From positions 1-39,595 of the forward strand of contig JAJRYJ010000031.1 in assembly GCA_024275795.1 (NCBI GenBank): a DNA stretch of 39,595 nt, in the 5' to 3' direction. The stretch comes from Actinomycetes bacterium (GTDB taxonomy: Bacteria; Actinomycetota; Thermoleophilia; BMS3ABIN01). Shown one piece after another: positions 27,373-36,274 of the stretch. Position 1 is the stretch's first letter. Each line of letters opens with the position of its first letter. The position numbers were made by a program, and so were the translations under genes. The notes under the pieces are model-generated. The model worked only from the letters and a program-made list of their open reading frames with translations. It was not told the origin of the DNA and did no database searches.

Positions 27373-27399
27373 AAGCGCCCCGCCGCAGGCGGGGCGCTT
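27373..27399 (-). terminator. Intrinsic terminator of rpsA
   Basis: A perfect 12-bp stem (AAGCGCCCCGCC / GGCGGGGCGCTT) with a 3-nt loop lies 22 nt after the rpsA stop. On the minus strand it is followed by TTGTTTTC. It separates rpsA from coaE. Confidence 0.9.
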
Positions 27400-27421
27400 C
27401 AAACCTTGAGATATCAGGTTT

Positions 27422-28873
27422 CTATTCGCTTTCCGGAGCCTCGTCCCCATCCTCGTCGGTTGAGTCCGTGGCTTCGCCGCCTTCAGAGGTAGTATCTTCA
27501 ACTTCAGTCTCATCGGCAAGCTTGAGGTCGACAACGGCGTCGGCGGCGGCTTCCCCGTCAGCTTCAGCTTCCGCCTCCGCTTCAGTATCGGCCGATGCCT
27601 CCGGCGGTCCGTCGGGGAAAACGTCGTCGCTGAGGCCGAGGCTGTCCGCTTCCACGTATTCCTCCTCGGGCTCGGCGGCTTCGGGGGCCGCGGCCTCTGC
27701 TGCAGCCTCAGCGTCCTCTTCTCCGGCCGCCTCCTCTTCACCATCAGCCTCCACGTCCTCGTGCAGGCGCTTGATGCTCAGGGAAAGCCGGCGGCGGTCC
27801 GCGTCGATCTCGATCACCTTGACCTCGATCTCGTCCCCTACGGAGACAATCTCCTCCGGCTTCTCCACGTGGTGGTCGGCCAGTTCGGAGATATGCACCA
27901 GGCCCTCGATGCCCTCCTGGATCTGCACGAAGGTGCCGAAGCTCACCAGCTTGGTCACCTTGCCGGTAAGTACATCGCCCACCTGGTGGGCGTCCATCAG
28001 GCTCTTCCAGGGATCCTCCTGGGTCTGTTTCAGTCCCAGCGATACGCGCTGGCGCTCGCGGTCGATGTCCAGCACCTTCACCTTGACCTCCTGTCCCACG
28101 GTGAGCACCTCAGACGGGTGGTTCACGTGGCCCCAGGAGAGTTCGGAGATGTGAATCAGGCCGTCGATGCCCTCCAGGTCCACGAAGGCCCCGAAATCGA
28201 CGATGTTGGAGATGACGCCGGTGACGATGTCGTCGGGGTTGAGGTTGTCCAGGATCTGCTCCCGCACCTCCTTGCGCTCCTCCTCCAGCACAGCGCGGCG
28301 CGACAGCACCACGTTGTTGCGGCTGCGGTTGAGCTCGATAACCTTGCAGGTGAGCACCCGGCCCATGTATTCATCCAGGTTCTGAATGCGGCGGATATCC
28401 ACCAGCGAGGCGGGCAGGAAGCCCCTGACGCCCAGGTCCAGGATCAGGCCGCCCTTGACGACCTCGATGACCGTGCCGTCGATGGTCTCGCCCTTCTGTT
28501 CCACGCCCTGGATGCGCTGCCAGGCCTGCTCGAAGCGCGCCCGCTTCTTGGAGAGGATCAGCCGCCCCTCCGCATCCTCCTTCTGCATGACAAGAGCGTC
28601 GATCCTGTCACCGACGCTCACCTCGTCATCAGTATTGACGGACTTGCGGATGGACAGCTCGTTTGCCGGGATCACGCCTTCCGACTTGTAGCCGATATCC
28701 ACGAGGATCTCGTCCTTGTCAACGCGGACGACCTCGCCGCTGACGATATCCCCCTCTTCGAAGATGTTGATTGTCACGTCGTAGTTGGGCTCTTCCTTCC
28801 CGTCTACGATCTTGATCAGGCCGTTGCTTCCCTCTACGAGTTCTACTTCTTCTTGGTTGGTTGAGTTTTGCAT
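27422..28873 (-). CDS. rpsA: 30S ribosomal protein S1
   Basis: RNA-binding ribosomal protein that helps mRNA docking, 483 aa. Four S1 (OB-fold) domains are visible, about 38-105, 122-190, 208-278 and 295-363. Domains 3 and 4 have the canonical G-x-V-x-I-x2-F-GAFVDLEGIDGLIHISELSWG pattern. The C-terminal 115 residues are very acidic and rich in Glu/Ala/Asp, a feature common in actinobacterial S1. GGGAG lies 14 nt before ATG 28873. A good promoter (28944-28973) and a terminator (27373-27399) make it a single-gene unit. Confidence 0.96.
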   Translation of the reverse strand: MQNSTNQEEVELVEGSNGLIKIVDGKEEPNYDVTINIFEEGDIVSGEVVRVDKDEILVDIGYKSEGVIPANELSIRKSVNTDDEVSVGDRIDALVMQKEDAEGRLILSKKRARFEQAWQRIQGVEQKGETIDGTVIEVVKGGLILDLGVRGFLPASLVDIRRIQNLDEYMGRVLTCKVIELNRSRNNVVLSRRAVLEEERKEVREQILDNLNPDDIVTGVISNIVDFGAFVDLEGIDGLIHISELSWGHVNHPSEVLTVGQEVKVKVLDIDRERQRVSLGLKQTQEDPWKSLMDAHQVGDVLTGKVTKLVSFGTFVQIQEGIEGLVHISELADHHVEKPEEIVSVGDEIEVKVIEIDADRRRLSLSIKRLHEDVEADGEEEAAGEEDAEAAAEAAAPEAAEPEEEYVEADSLGLSDDVFPDGPPEASADTEAEAEAEADGEAAADAVVDLKLADETEVEDTTSEGGEATDSTDEDGDEAPESE

Positions 28874-28943
28874 GTTGACTGTTTTCAGCTCCCTTTACAA
28901 AAAATTGGCGCAAAGCGCTAACAGCACTCTGCTGCCAGAAGTC

Positions 28944-28973
28944 ATTATACATAAAGGTTCACGCCGATGCGAA
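28944..28973 (-). promoter_or_regulatory. rpsA promoter
   Basis: On the minus strand a perfect TATAAT (28949-28944) lies 18 bp from TTCGCA (28973-28968), about 70 nt before the rpsA ATG. It lies just past the polA stop. The leader contains a GCGCTTTGCGC inverted repeat near 28910-28920. Confidence 0.7.
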
Positions 28974-28984
28974 GCGAATGCGCC

Positions 28985-31624
28985 TCAATGTCCGGGCTTC
29001 GCCTCGAGCCAGGTGGCGCCGCTCCCCACATCCACCACCAGCGGCGGCTCCATCTCCCAGGCCGCCGTCATCTCGCTGCGCGCCAGCTCCGCCACGGCCT
29101 CCGCCTCATCTTCGTGAGCATCAAAGACCAGCTCGTCATGGACCTGGAGCACCAGCAGCGCCTCCAGGCTCTCCTCTCCCAGCCGCCCGTGGATGTTGAC
29201 CATGGCCAGCTTGATGATATCGGCGGCGCTGCCCTGGATGACCGTGTTCACCGCCAGGCGCTCCCCCAGGCGCCGCACCCGCTCCTCATGGGAGCGCAGT
29301 TCCGGCACCGGGCGCCGGCGCCCGAGGATAGTGGTCACGAAACCGTCTTCCGTAGCCCTGTCGATGATCTCCTGCCGGAAGCCGGCGACGCGGCCGTAGC
29401 GCTCCAGGTAGGCCTCGATATAACCGGCGGCCTCATCCTGCGGTATATCCAGCTGCTCCGCCAGGCCGAAGGCACTGATGCCGTAGATGATGCCGAAGTT
29501 GACAGCCTTGGCGCGGCCGCGCTGGGTGCTGGTGACCTGCTCCGGGCTGACGCCGAAGACCTCGGCAGCCGTCGCCCTGTGGATATCCTCGCCGGCGGCG
29601 AAGGCCCGCTTGAGTCCCGGCTCATCCGAGAGGTGCGCCAGGATACGCAGCTCCACCTGGGAATAGTCGGCGGTCACCAGCAGGCGGTCCTCGCCGGCGA
29701 TGAAACAATCGCGGATCTTCTCGCCCAGGGGCGTGCGCACCGGGATGTTCTGCAGGTTGGGGTCGCTGGACGAAAGACGCCCGGTGGCCGTCACCGTCTG
29801 GTTGAAAGTGGTATGGATGCGCCAGCTCTGCTGGTCGGCCAGCCCCGGCAGCGCCTGGATATAGGTATTGTTGAGCTTGGCCAGCTCCCGGTATTCCTCC
29901 ACCATCCCGATTATCGGATGCCTGTCCCGGAGCCCCCTGAGCACGGAGGCGTCGGTTGAATACCCGGTCTTCGTCTTCTTGCCGGGAGGCAGCTTCAGTT
30001 TCTCGAAGAGGACGACGGATAGCTGCTTCGGGGAATCGATGTTAAAGCGTTCCCCTGCCAACTCGCAAATCTCGTCCGCCAGCTGGTCGAGCTGGTCCGA
30101 GACCTTGGCCGCCAGCTCCCCCAGCCGCGGCAGGTCGATGCGAATGCCTGCCGCCTCCATCTCCGCGAGTACGCGCACCAGGGGCATCTCCACATCACGG
30201 AACAGCTCCATGAGGCCCTGGCTTTCCAGCCTGCCGGCCTGATATGCGGCGACCCCCCACGCCCGGGCGGCGGCGGTGGCCAGGTCCAGCTCACCGGTGC
30301 GTTCCGTGGCTACGCGGACGCGCACACCGGCCGTCGACGCCAGCTGCTCGAGCTCATAGGTACGGGCCGAGGGTTTCAGCAGATACGCCGCCACCAGGGT
30401 GTCGTGGCCCGCGTCCGCAGGCACTGCCGGCGCCAGCCGCAGCAGCGCCTTGCTGTCGTGGGTGATGATGCGCATGGGGCCGTCATCGCGGCCCTGTTCC
30501 CCGGAAACAAATAGTGTCGTCAGCTGTTCCATCGCAAGAGTGGTGAACAGCACCTGTTGCGAGCCTCCGTTTTCCTCCGTCCCGGCCTTTCCCTGGATGC
30601 AAACTGCGAGGTTGACACTGTCTCCGTCCCGCTTGAAAGCTATGGCGGCCCCGGCGGCGGCGGCGACCGCCCGTTCCAGGACGCCGGCGCTGACCCTGCT
30701 GACCCGGAGTTGCTCGCCGTCCTCCTCTGGGGCCTCCAGCAGTCCCAGTTCTTCCAGGCGGGCGGCCAGGGTGCTGAACTCGAAGCGGTCCAGGACCCGG
30801 CGCAGGCGCGTGTGGTCCGGCTCACCCGGCCTGACGGTGGCGGCGTCGATGTCCAGGGGCACCTCGTCGTACATGGTGGCCAGCTCCTTGGAGAAAAGGG
30901 CCTGGTCGCCGTATTCCTCCAGCAGCTGCCGGCGCTTGCCCTTGAGGTCGTCCAGGTGATTCAGCAGCTCCTCCAGGGTGGGATAGTCCGCCAGCAGGGC
31001 GGCGGCTGTCTTGTCGCCGATGCCCGGCACGCCCGGGATGTTATCGGACGTGTCCCCCTTGAGGCCGATGAAATCCGGCACCTTGGCCGGCGGGATACCG
31101 TACTTCTCCCTGACGGCGTCCGCATCATAGACCTTCACATCCGAGACTCCCCTGGTGTTGGACATCACGTAGATGTCGTCCCCCACCAGCTGCAGGGCGT
31201 CGCGGTCGGCGGTGACGATGACCGCCTTCTGCTTCTGGGCCCGCGCCTCGCGGGCGAGGGTGGCGAGGATGTCGTCCGCCTCGTAGCCCTCCTTCTTCAG
31301 CGTCTCGAAGCCGAAGGCCTCCACCAGCCCGTCGAACTCCTGCATCTGTTGCGCCAGCGGGTCGGGCATGGGCTTGCGGCCGGCCTTGTATTCCTCGAAC
31401 TGCTCATGGCGGAAGACGCGCTTGCCCGCGTCCCATGCCACAACTACCCCCGAGGGCTGGTAATCGTTGATGATCTTCACCAGCATAGTGGAAAAGCCGT
31501 AGAGGGCGTTGGTGGGGAAACCATCGCTGGTGGCGATGCTCTCGGGCAGGGCGTAGAAGGCGCGGTAGGCAAGGCTGTTGCCGTCGATGAGGAAGAGGGC
31601 TCCCTTGAGGTCCGGATCGCCCAT
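28985..31624 (-). CDS. polA: DNA polymerase I
   Basis: Repair and Okazaki-fragment polymerase, 879 aa. Residues 1 to about 300 form the 5'-3' nuclease (LFLIDGNSLAYRAFYAL, GYEADDILATLAREA, GLKGDTSDNIPGVPGIGDKTA). The middle 3'-5' exonuclease-like domain (about 310-470) lacks the metal-binding acidic motifs (AIAFKRDGDS in place of a D-x-E motif), so proofreading is probably absent, as in many actinobacteria. The polymerase domain (about 480-879) has VTADYSQVELRILAHLSDE, RGRAKAVNFGIIYGISAFGL and VLQVHDELVFD. It starts 6 nt after the gpsA stop on the same strand. Confidence 0.97.
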   Translation of the reverse strand: MGDPDLKGALFLIDGNSLAYRAFYALPESIATSDGFPTNALYGFSTMLVKIINDYQPSGVVVAWDAGKRVFRHEQFEEYKAGRKPMPDPLAQQMQEFDGLVEAFGFETLKKEGYEADDILATLAREARAQKQKAVIVTADRDALQLVGDDIYVMSNTRGVSDVKVYDADAVREKYGIPPAKVPDFIGLKGDTSDNIPGVPGIGDKTAAALLADYPTLEELLNHLDDLKGKRRQLLEEYGDQALFSKELATMYDEVPLDIDAATVRPGEPDHTRLRRVLDRFEFSTLAARLEELGLLEAPEEDGEQLRVSRVSAGVLERAVAAAAGAAIAFKRDGDSVNLAVCIQGKAGTEENGGSQQVLFTTLAMEQLTTLFVSGEQGRDDGPMRIITHDSKALLRLAPAVPADAGHDTLVAAYLLKPSARTYELEQLASTAGVRVRVATERTGELDLATAAARAWGVAAYQAGRLESQGLMELFRDVEMPLVRVLAEMEAAGIRIDLPRLGELAAKVSDQLDQLADEICELAGERFNIDSPKQLSVVLFEKLKLPPGKKTKTGYSTDASVLRGLRDRHPIIGMVEEYRELAKLNNTYIQALPGLADQQSWRIHTTFNQTVTATGRLSSSDPNLQNIPVRTPLGEKIRDCFIAGEDRLLVTADYSQVELRILAHLSDEPGLKRAFAAGEDIHRATAAEVFGVSPEQVTSTQRGRAKAVNFGIIYGISAFGLAEQLDIPQDEAAGYIEAYLERYGRVAGFRQEIIDRATEDGFVTTILGRRRPVPELRSHEERVRRLGERLAVNTVIQGSAADIIKLAMVNIHGRLGEESLEALLVLQVHDELVFDAHEDEAEAVAELARSEMTAAWEMEPPLVVDVGSGATWLEAKPGH

Positions 31625-31630
31625 GGCGGC

Positions 31631-32659
31631 CTACTCGGCGGTGGGGGCGCGCCCCATCAGTTCCGCCACCGCCAGCAGCACGTCCTTGCCCTCGTAGATA
31701 ACCTCGCAGACCTGCTCCGTGATCGGCATCTCCAGGTCCGCCTGGGCCGCCAGTTCATAGACGGAGCGGGCGCTGGTCAGCCCCTCGGCCACCATGCCCA
31801 TCTCCTGCTCCGCCTCCTCGGCGGTCCTGCCCTGGGCGATCAGCTCCCCCGCCCGGCGGTTGCGGCTGTGACGGCTGGTGCAGGTGGCGATCAGGTCGCC
31901 CATGCCCGCGAGGCCGGAAAAAGTCCTGGGGTCGGCGCCCATCCTGTCCCCCAGCCGGGACATCTCCGCCAGCCCCCTGGTCATCAGGCTGGCCTTGGTG
32001 TTGTCGCCGAAGCCGAGGCCGTCGCTCATGCCGGCGGCGAGGGCGATGACGTTCTTGGTGGCGCCGCAAAACTCGACGCCCACCACGTCCTTATTGATGT
32101 ATGCCCTGAAACTAGGTGATGAGATCAGCTTCTGTATCTGCGACGCCAGCCTCTGGTTGGCCGAGGCGATGGTGGTAGCCGAGGGTATGTCGAAGGCCAC
32201 CTCCTCGGCATGGTTGGGCCCGGACAGTACGGCTACACGCTGGGATGCGGGCGCCGGCAGCTCAGCGGCCAGCACCTGCGACATGCGCTTGAGCGTCCCC
32301 GGCTCCAGGCCCTTGGTAAGACTCAGTACCGGCGCCTCGTCGCTGATCTGCGGGAGCAGCTTGTGTGTGACCTCGCGAAAGGCCTTGCTGGGCACGGACA
32401 CCACCACCAGGTCCGCCAGCTGCAGCTTGTTGTCCTCGAACGACGAGGCCAGCAGCTCCGCAGGCAGCTCCACGTTGTCCAGATAATCGGGATTGCGGTG
32501 GCTGCGGCTTATCTCTTCGGCCTGGTAGGGCCGGCGGCAGACCAGCTCGGTCATCACTCCCGCCTTCACCAGCAGGCGCGCGAAGGCCGTCCCCCAGCTG
32601 CCGCCGCCGATGACAGCGGCGCGGGTCGATGCGGCGCTCTCCAGGGGGGCGGCGCTCAT
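31631..32659 (-). CDS. gpsA: Glycerol-3-phosphate dehydrogenase [NAD(P)+]
   Basis: Reduces dihydroxyacetone phosphate to sn-glycerol-3-phosphate for phospholipid synthesis; cytosolic, 342 aa. ATG 32659 is chosen because it overlaps the plsY stop (ATGA) and has GGGAGGAG about 10 nt upstream; the frame is open to ATG 32677. The dinucleotide-binding motif is AVIGGGSWGTAFARLL, the catalytic Lys lies in GATKNVIALAAG, and SGPNHAEEVAFDIPSA and GLAGMGDLIATCTSRHSRNR are family hallmarks. Together with plsY it supplies and then acylates glycerol-3-phosphate. Confidence 0.95.
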   Translation of the reverse strand: MSAAPLESAASTRAAVIGGGSWGTAFARLLVKAGVMTELVCRRPYQAEEISRSHRNPDYLDNVELPAELLASSFEDNKLQLADLVVVSVPSKAFREVTHKLLPQISDEAPVLSLTKGLEPGTLKRMSQVLAAELPAPASQRVAVLSGPNHAEEVAFDIPSATTIASANQRLASQIQKLISSPSFRAYINKDVVGVEFCGATKNVIALAAGMSDGLGFGDNTKASLMTRGLAEMSRLGDRMGADPRTFSGLAGMGDLIATCTSRHSRNRRAGELIAQGRTAEEAEQEMGMVAEGLTSARSVYELAAQADLEMPITEQVCEVIYEGKDVLLAVAELMGRAPTAE

Positions 32660-33459
32660 CTGGACGGCTCCTCCCATTCGAAGGCATCCAGGTCCAGGTC
32701 GGCGTCCCCGCTCGTATCGTCCGCCGTCCGTCGCTCGTTCGTCGTTCCTGGTTCTGTCGCCTGCAGGCGGTCCGCCGGCCGCGGGTCCGTCAGCTGCGGG
32801 CGGTCCATCGTCTCGCGGCTGCGTTTGCGTGCGTGGCCGTTTGAGCGGCGACTCCAGGGCATGTCCACGCGGTCCTCCTCGCCGCGGGAGATACGCCTGA
32901 TGTTGGAGCGGTGGGCATAGAAGACAATGGCGGTTCCCAGCAGGGTGAATATTATGTACTCGACCGGCTGCCCGGTCACCAGGGTGGCGGCGCTGAGACC
33001 GCTGGCGGCGCTGAGCGACGCCACGGAGACACGCCTGTCAACCGCCAGCACCAGCCAGAAGATGGCGAAAGCCAGCAGGAACAGCCAGGGCATCATCGCC
33101 AGGATGGCGCCGCCGCCGGTGGCGACCCCCTTGCCGCCCTTGCCCTTGAGGAAGAGGGACCAGTTATGGCCGGCGATGGCGGCTCCCGCCACCAGTACCG
33201 TCACCAGCGCCGCGTTTTCCTCCGGCGCCACCTGTGAAACCACCAGCACGGGCAGGAACCCTTTGGCCAGGTCACCGGCGAAGACCAGCAGCCCAGCCTG
33301 CTTCCCCAGCACCCGGAAGACATTGGTGGTGCCCGTGTTGCCGCTTCCCTGCTCGCGGACGTCAACGCCGTAGATACCTTTGCCGATCACCAGCGCGAAG
33401 GGTATGGAGCCAAGCAGATAGGCCGTGATTATCAGGATTATCGCCAGAACCATGCTCAT
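32656..33459 (-). CDS. plsY: Acyl-phosphate:glycerol-3-phosphate acyltransferase PlsY, with C-terminal extension
   Basis: Membrane enzyme that acylates glycerol-3-phosphate with acyl-phosphate, the first step of phospholipid synthesis. The core, about residues 1-200, has LLGSIPFALVIGK, VREQGSGNTGTTNVFRVLGK, GHNWSLFLKGKGGKGVATG and five hydrophobic helices. Family length is about 190-210 aa, but here 267 aa. The extra ~65 residues are hydrophilic and low-complexity (RRSNGHARKRSRETMDRPQL ... DADLDLDAFEWEEPSR) and probably disordered in the cytoplasm; their role is unknown. It lies 7 nt after der and overlaps gpsA by 4 nt. Confidence 0.93.
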   Translation of the reverse strand: MSMVLAIILIITAYLLGSIPFALVIGKGIYGVDVREQGSGNTGTTNVFRVLGKQAGLLVFAGDLAKGFLPVLVVSQVAPEENAALVTVLVAGAAIAGHNWSLFLKGKGGKGVATGGGAILAMMPWLFLLAFAIFWLVLAVDRRVSVASLSAASGLSAATLVTGQPVEYIIFTLLGTAIVFYAHRSNIRRISRGEEDRVDMPWSRRSNGHARKRSRETMDRPQLTDPRPADRLQATEPGTTNERRTADDTSGDADLDLDAFEWEEPSR

Positions 33460-33466
33460 GCCTCGC

Positions 33467-34783
33467 TTATCGCTTCCTTTTGCCCTTGAACTGTATCACC
33501 AACGGGCAACCATGGTAACCGAAACGCTCGCGCAGTTCGTTCTCGATATAAGTGGCGTAGGCCTTTGTCAGCAGGCCCTTGTCGTTCACCTGGATGACGA
33601 TGCGCGGCGGCGCCGTACCCGGCTGGCTGATGTAGTACATCTTCAAAAGCCTGCCGCGCACCGACGGCGGCGAGTGCTCGGTCTTGATCTCCTGGAGGAA
33701 GCGGTTGAGCTCACGGGTGGGAATATGGGAGATATAAAGGCCGAAGAGGTGCTGCACCAGCGGCAGGATGTCCCTGACGCCACGGCCGGTCTCCGCCGAG
33801 ACCGCCAGGTACGGCGGCTTCAGCGTGGTCTTGCGGGCCAGGCGCCAGCGCAGGTCGTCCAGGTCCAGCTGGGCGATGTCCCACTTGTTCAACAGCAGGG
33901 CGCAGGCACACTTGCGCTTCATGGCCTCGTCGATGATGGTGAGGTCGTAATCGGTGAAGCCGACGGTGGTATCGATGACCACCAGCGCCACGTTGGCCTT
34001 GTTCATGGCCTCAAGGGCGCGCACGCGGCTGTAATATTCAACGTCCTCCTTGAGCTTGCCGGGGCGCCTGAGGCCGGCGGTATCGATAAAGCGCAGGGTC
34101 TCCCCTTCCAGCTCCACCACCGTGTCGATACTGTCGCGGGTGGTGCCCGGCTCGGCGGAGACGATTACGCGCTCCTCCCCCAGCAGCCGGTTGAGCATGG
34201 AGGATTTGCCGGCGTTGGGGCGGCCGACGAGGGCGACGCGAATCTGCTCCCTGGTGACCGCCTCCGCCAGCACGAACTGGTCCTCGAGGCGGTCCACCAC
34301 CAGGTCCAGCAGGTCGCCGCTGCCGGCGCCGTGCAGGGCGCTCACGGGGATCGGGTCCCCCATGCCCAGAGTGTAAAAGTCGGCGATGGCGCTGCCGGCG
34401 TTGCTGAAATCGTCGATCTTGTTGACCACCAGCAGCGCCGGGCGGCCGCTGCGGCGCACGATCTGCGCCAGGTCCTCATCGCCGGGGCCGATGCCGGTAA
34501 CACCGTCGACCACCAGGATGATAAGCGCCGCCTCGCTGATGGCCGCCTCCACCTGTGACCTGATCTGGCGGGCCATGCGGCGGCGGTCCGAGGTGTCGAC
34601 GCCGCCGGTGTCCACCAGGGTGAAGGCGCGGCCGTTCCACTCTACCGGCACCTCCTTGCGGTCGCGGGTGACGCCGGCGTCGGCGTGCACCACCGCGTCC
34701 CGCCTGCCGGCAAGCCGGTTCAGCAGGGTGGACTTCCCCACGTTGGGATAACCGACGATGGCCACTTTGGGTGAACCGTTCAT
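33467..34783 (-). CDS. der: Ribosome biogenesis GTPase Der (EngA)
   Basis: Essential tandem GTPase for 50S ribosomal subunit maturation, 438 aa. The first G domain has GYPNVGKSTLLNRL and DTGGVD; the second has GRPNAGKSSMLNRLLGEERV, DTAGLRRPGK and LLNKWD. A C-terminal KH-like domain follows (about 350-438, ending QFKGKRKR). No SD precedes ATG 34783; the bases just upstream are CCCCCC. It heads the der-plsY-gpsA-polA run, a gene order also common in Firmicutes. Confidence 0.96.
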   Translation of the reverse strand: MNGSPKVAIVGYPNVGKSTLLNRLAGRRDAVVHADAGVTRDRKEVPVEWNGRAFTLVDTGGVDTSDRRRMARQIRSQVEAAISEAALIILVVDGVTGIGPGDEDLAQIVRRSGRPALLVVNKIDDFSNAGSAIADFYTLGMGDPIPVSALHGAGSGDLLDLVVDRLEDQFVLAEAVTREQIRVALVGRPNAGKSSMLNRLLGEERVIVSAEPGTTRDSIDTVVELEGETLRFIDTAGLRRPGKLKEDVEYYSRVRALEAMNKANVALVVIDTTVGFTDYDLTIIDEAMKRKCACALLLNKWDIAQLDLDDLRWRLARKTTLKPPYLAVSAETGRGVRDILPLVQHLFGLYISHIPTRELNRFLQEIKTEHSPPSVRGRLLKMYYISQPGTAPPRIVIQVNDKGLLTKAYATYIENELRERFGYHGCPLVIQFKGKRKR

Positions 34784-34852
34784 GGGGGGAATCTTATCAG
34801 TTTGGGCCGCCGATGAGGTGTCTTGCAGGCGCTGCCGGGACGAAGCGTCCGG

Positions 34853-36175
34853 CTAGAGCGGCGGGGAGGGCGTCGCTGTGGACGGGAGCGTCTCGTTGAG
34901 CTCCGCAAGCGTCAAGCCGTCTAGGAAGCGAGGCTCTTCTCTGCCGCTTAGACAGAATTCGGGCAGCAGCAGCAGGTCCTTCCGCCCGAGACCCATAGCC
35001 TCAGCGGCTCTGACGATATCTCTTCCCCCCAGCAGGCCGGTCACGGTCACATGAGGACCAAACAGGCGGTTGCCCGCTACCAGAGTGCTGACAGCCGCCT
35101 GGCTCTTCCGTGACAGTTTTTCGCACGCCGCCTGGACAACCGGAGCGCCCAGGGTTCCCGTCAGCAGGTAAACCCCGCCCTCCGGCGGCATGGCTTGCAG
35201 GCGATGCTGCAAGTCCTCAAGGTTCTCGAGGAAACTGGCGGCGATGCCGATGCCGTTCTCGTACTGGGGGTAGTTATCGTAGGCCTGCGGCACGGGCAGA
35301 GGCTCGGCCGCCAGCAGGTAGAATTCATCCGCAGCGTAGGCGAAACGGGAACCGCGGTCTCGACGGAAACCAGCCTGAAGCTCGTTGATGGTAGCGAGCA
35401 CGGTGAGACTCTCCTCGGCGTTCACGGGCCGGAGTCCCGGTCCGGAATGGGTTGCCGCATATTCTGCGGATAGGGAAACCGGTACTACGCCGACGCTGAT
35501 TACGCCCGGGAAGTCATCCGCCAGCTCGGTAATGGTCTGCGTGAGCACGGCACCGTCGTTTACGCCGGGACAGAGGACCACCTGGACATGCAGTTCGATG
35601 CCCTGCTCTCCTAAATGCCGGAGATTGTTCAGGCCCCGGGACGCCACGGACTCCCTCACGCCCATTAGTTCCGCGCGTATGGCGGTGTCGGTGGCGTGCA
35701 CTGAGACATACAGGGGACCCAGTCGCTGGCAGACGACGCGTTCCAGATCGCGCCCGGAAAGATTGTTCAGCGTAATGAAGTTGCCCCCGAGAAAGGAGAG
35801 GCGGAAGTCGTCGTCCCTGACATAGAGCGGCGGCCGCAGCCCCGGCGGCAGCTGGTCGACGAAGCAGAAGACGCAATTGCAGGCACAGGTGCGCACGCGG
35901 TCGAAGACGGCCGACTGGAAGCTGATACCGGGATCTCCGGGGTCGGAGGGGAGCCTGAGCTCCAGTTGCCGCCCGCCCCGCTCCAGCAGCAGCCGCACTC
36001 CCGGCTCCACGTGGAACTGATAGTCGATTACGTCCCTGAGTCCGTGGCCGTCGATGCTTAGCAGGACATCGCCCGGGATGATGCCTGCTGCGGCGGCCGG
36101 GCTGCCTTCGGCGACGGCGGTGATCCTGCCGCCGCGGCCGCTGCCTGCTCCTGATGAACCTCGTTTTTCCTCCAT
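34853..36175 (-). CDS. PDZ / radical SAM-like DUF512 protein
   Basis: A 440-aa protein. An N-terminal PDZ-like domain (about 17-80, VAEGSPAAAAGIIPGDVLLSI) is followed by a radical-SAM-type domain. Its Cys cluster Cys97-x3-Cys101-x2-Cys104 lies in RTCACNCVFCFVDQLP. The DDDFRLSFLGGNFITLNNL and VSVHATD motifs follow, then a C-terminal DUF512 domain (about 205-420). The family is widespread next to der in Firmicutes and relatives, often described as an Fe-S oxidoreductase related to NifB/MoaA. Its reaction is unknown to me. Here it lies 69 bp upstream of der on the same strand, in keeping with that linkage. Confidence 0.88.
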   Translation of the reverse strand: MEEKRGSSGAGSGRGGRITAVAEGSPAAAAGIIPGDVLLSIDGHGLRDVIDYQFHVEPGVRLLLERGGRQLELRLPSDPGDPGISFQSAVFDRVRTCACNCVFCFVDQLPPGLRPPLYVRDDDFRLSFLGGNFITLNNLSGRDLERVVCQRLGPLYVSVHATDTAIRAELMGVRESVASRGLNNLRHLGEQGIELHVQVVLCPGVNDGAVLTQTITELADDFPGVISVGVVPVSLSAEYAATHSGPGLRPVNAEESLTVLATINELQAGFRRDRGSRFAYAADEFYLLAAEPLPVPQAYDNYPQYENGIGIAASFLENLEDLQHRLQAMPPEGGVYLLTGTLGAPVVQAACEKLSRKSQAAVSTLVAGNRLFGPHVTVTGLLGGRDIVRAAEAMGLGRKDLLLLPEFCLSGREEPRFLDGLTLAELNETLPSTATPSPPL

Positions 36176-36274
36176 GCCTGCATGATAAACTATTGTTTGT
36201 TGATTTCGTTAACCAACGTCCCCGGTGGGCCGGTGGGCAGTTTAGAACACCGCCGGTAAAGCCATAATCAACTT

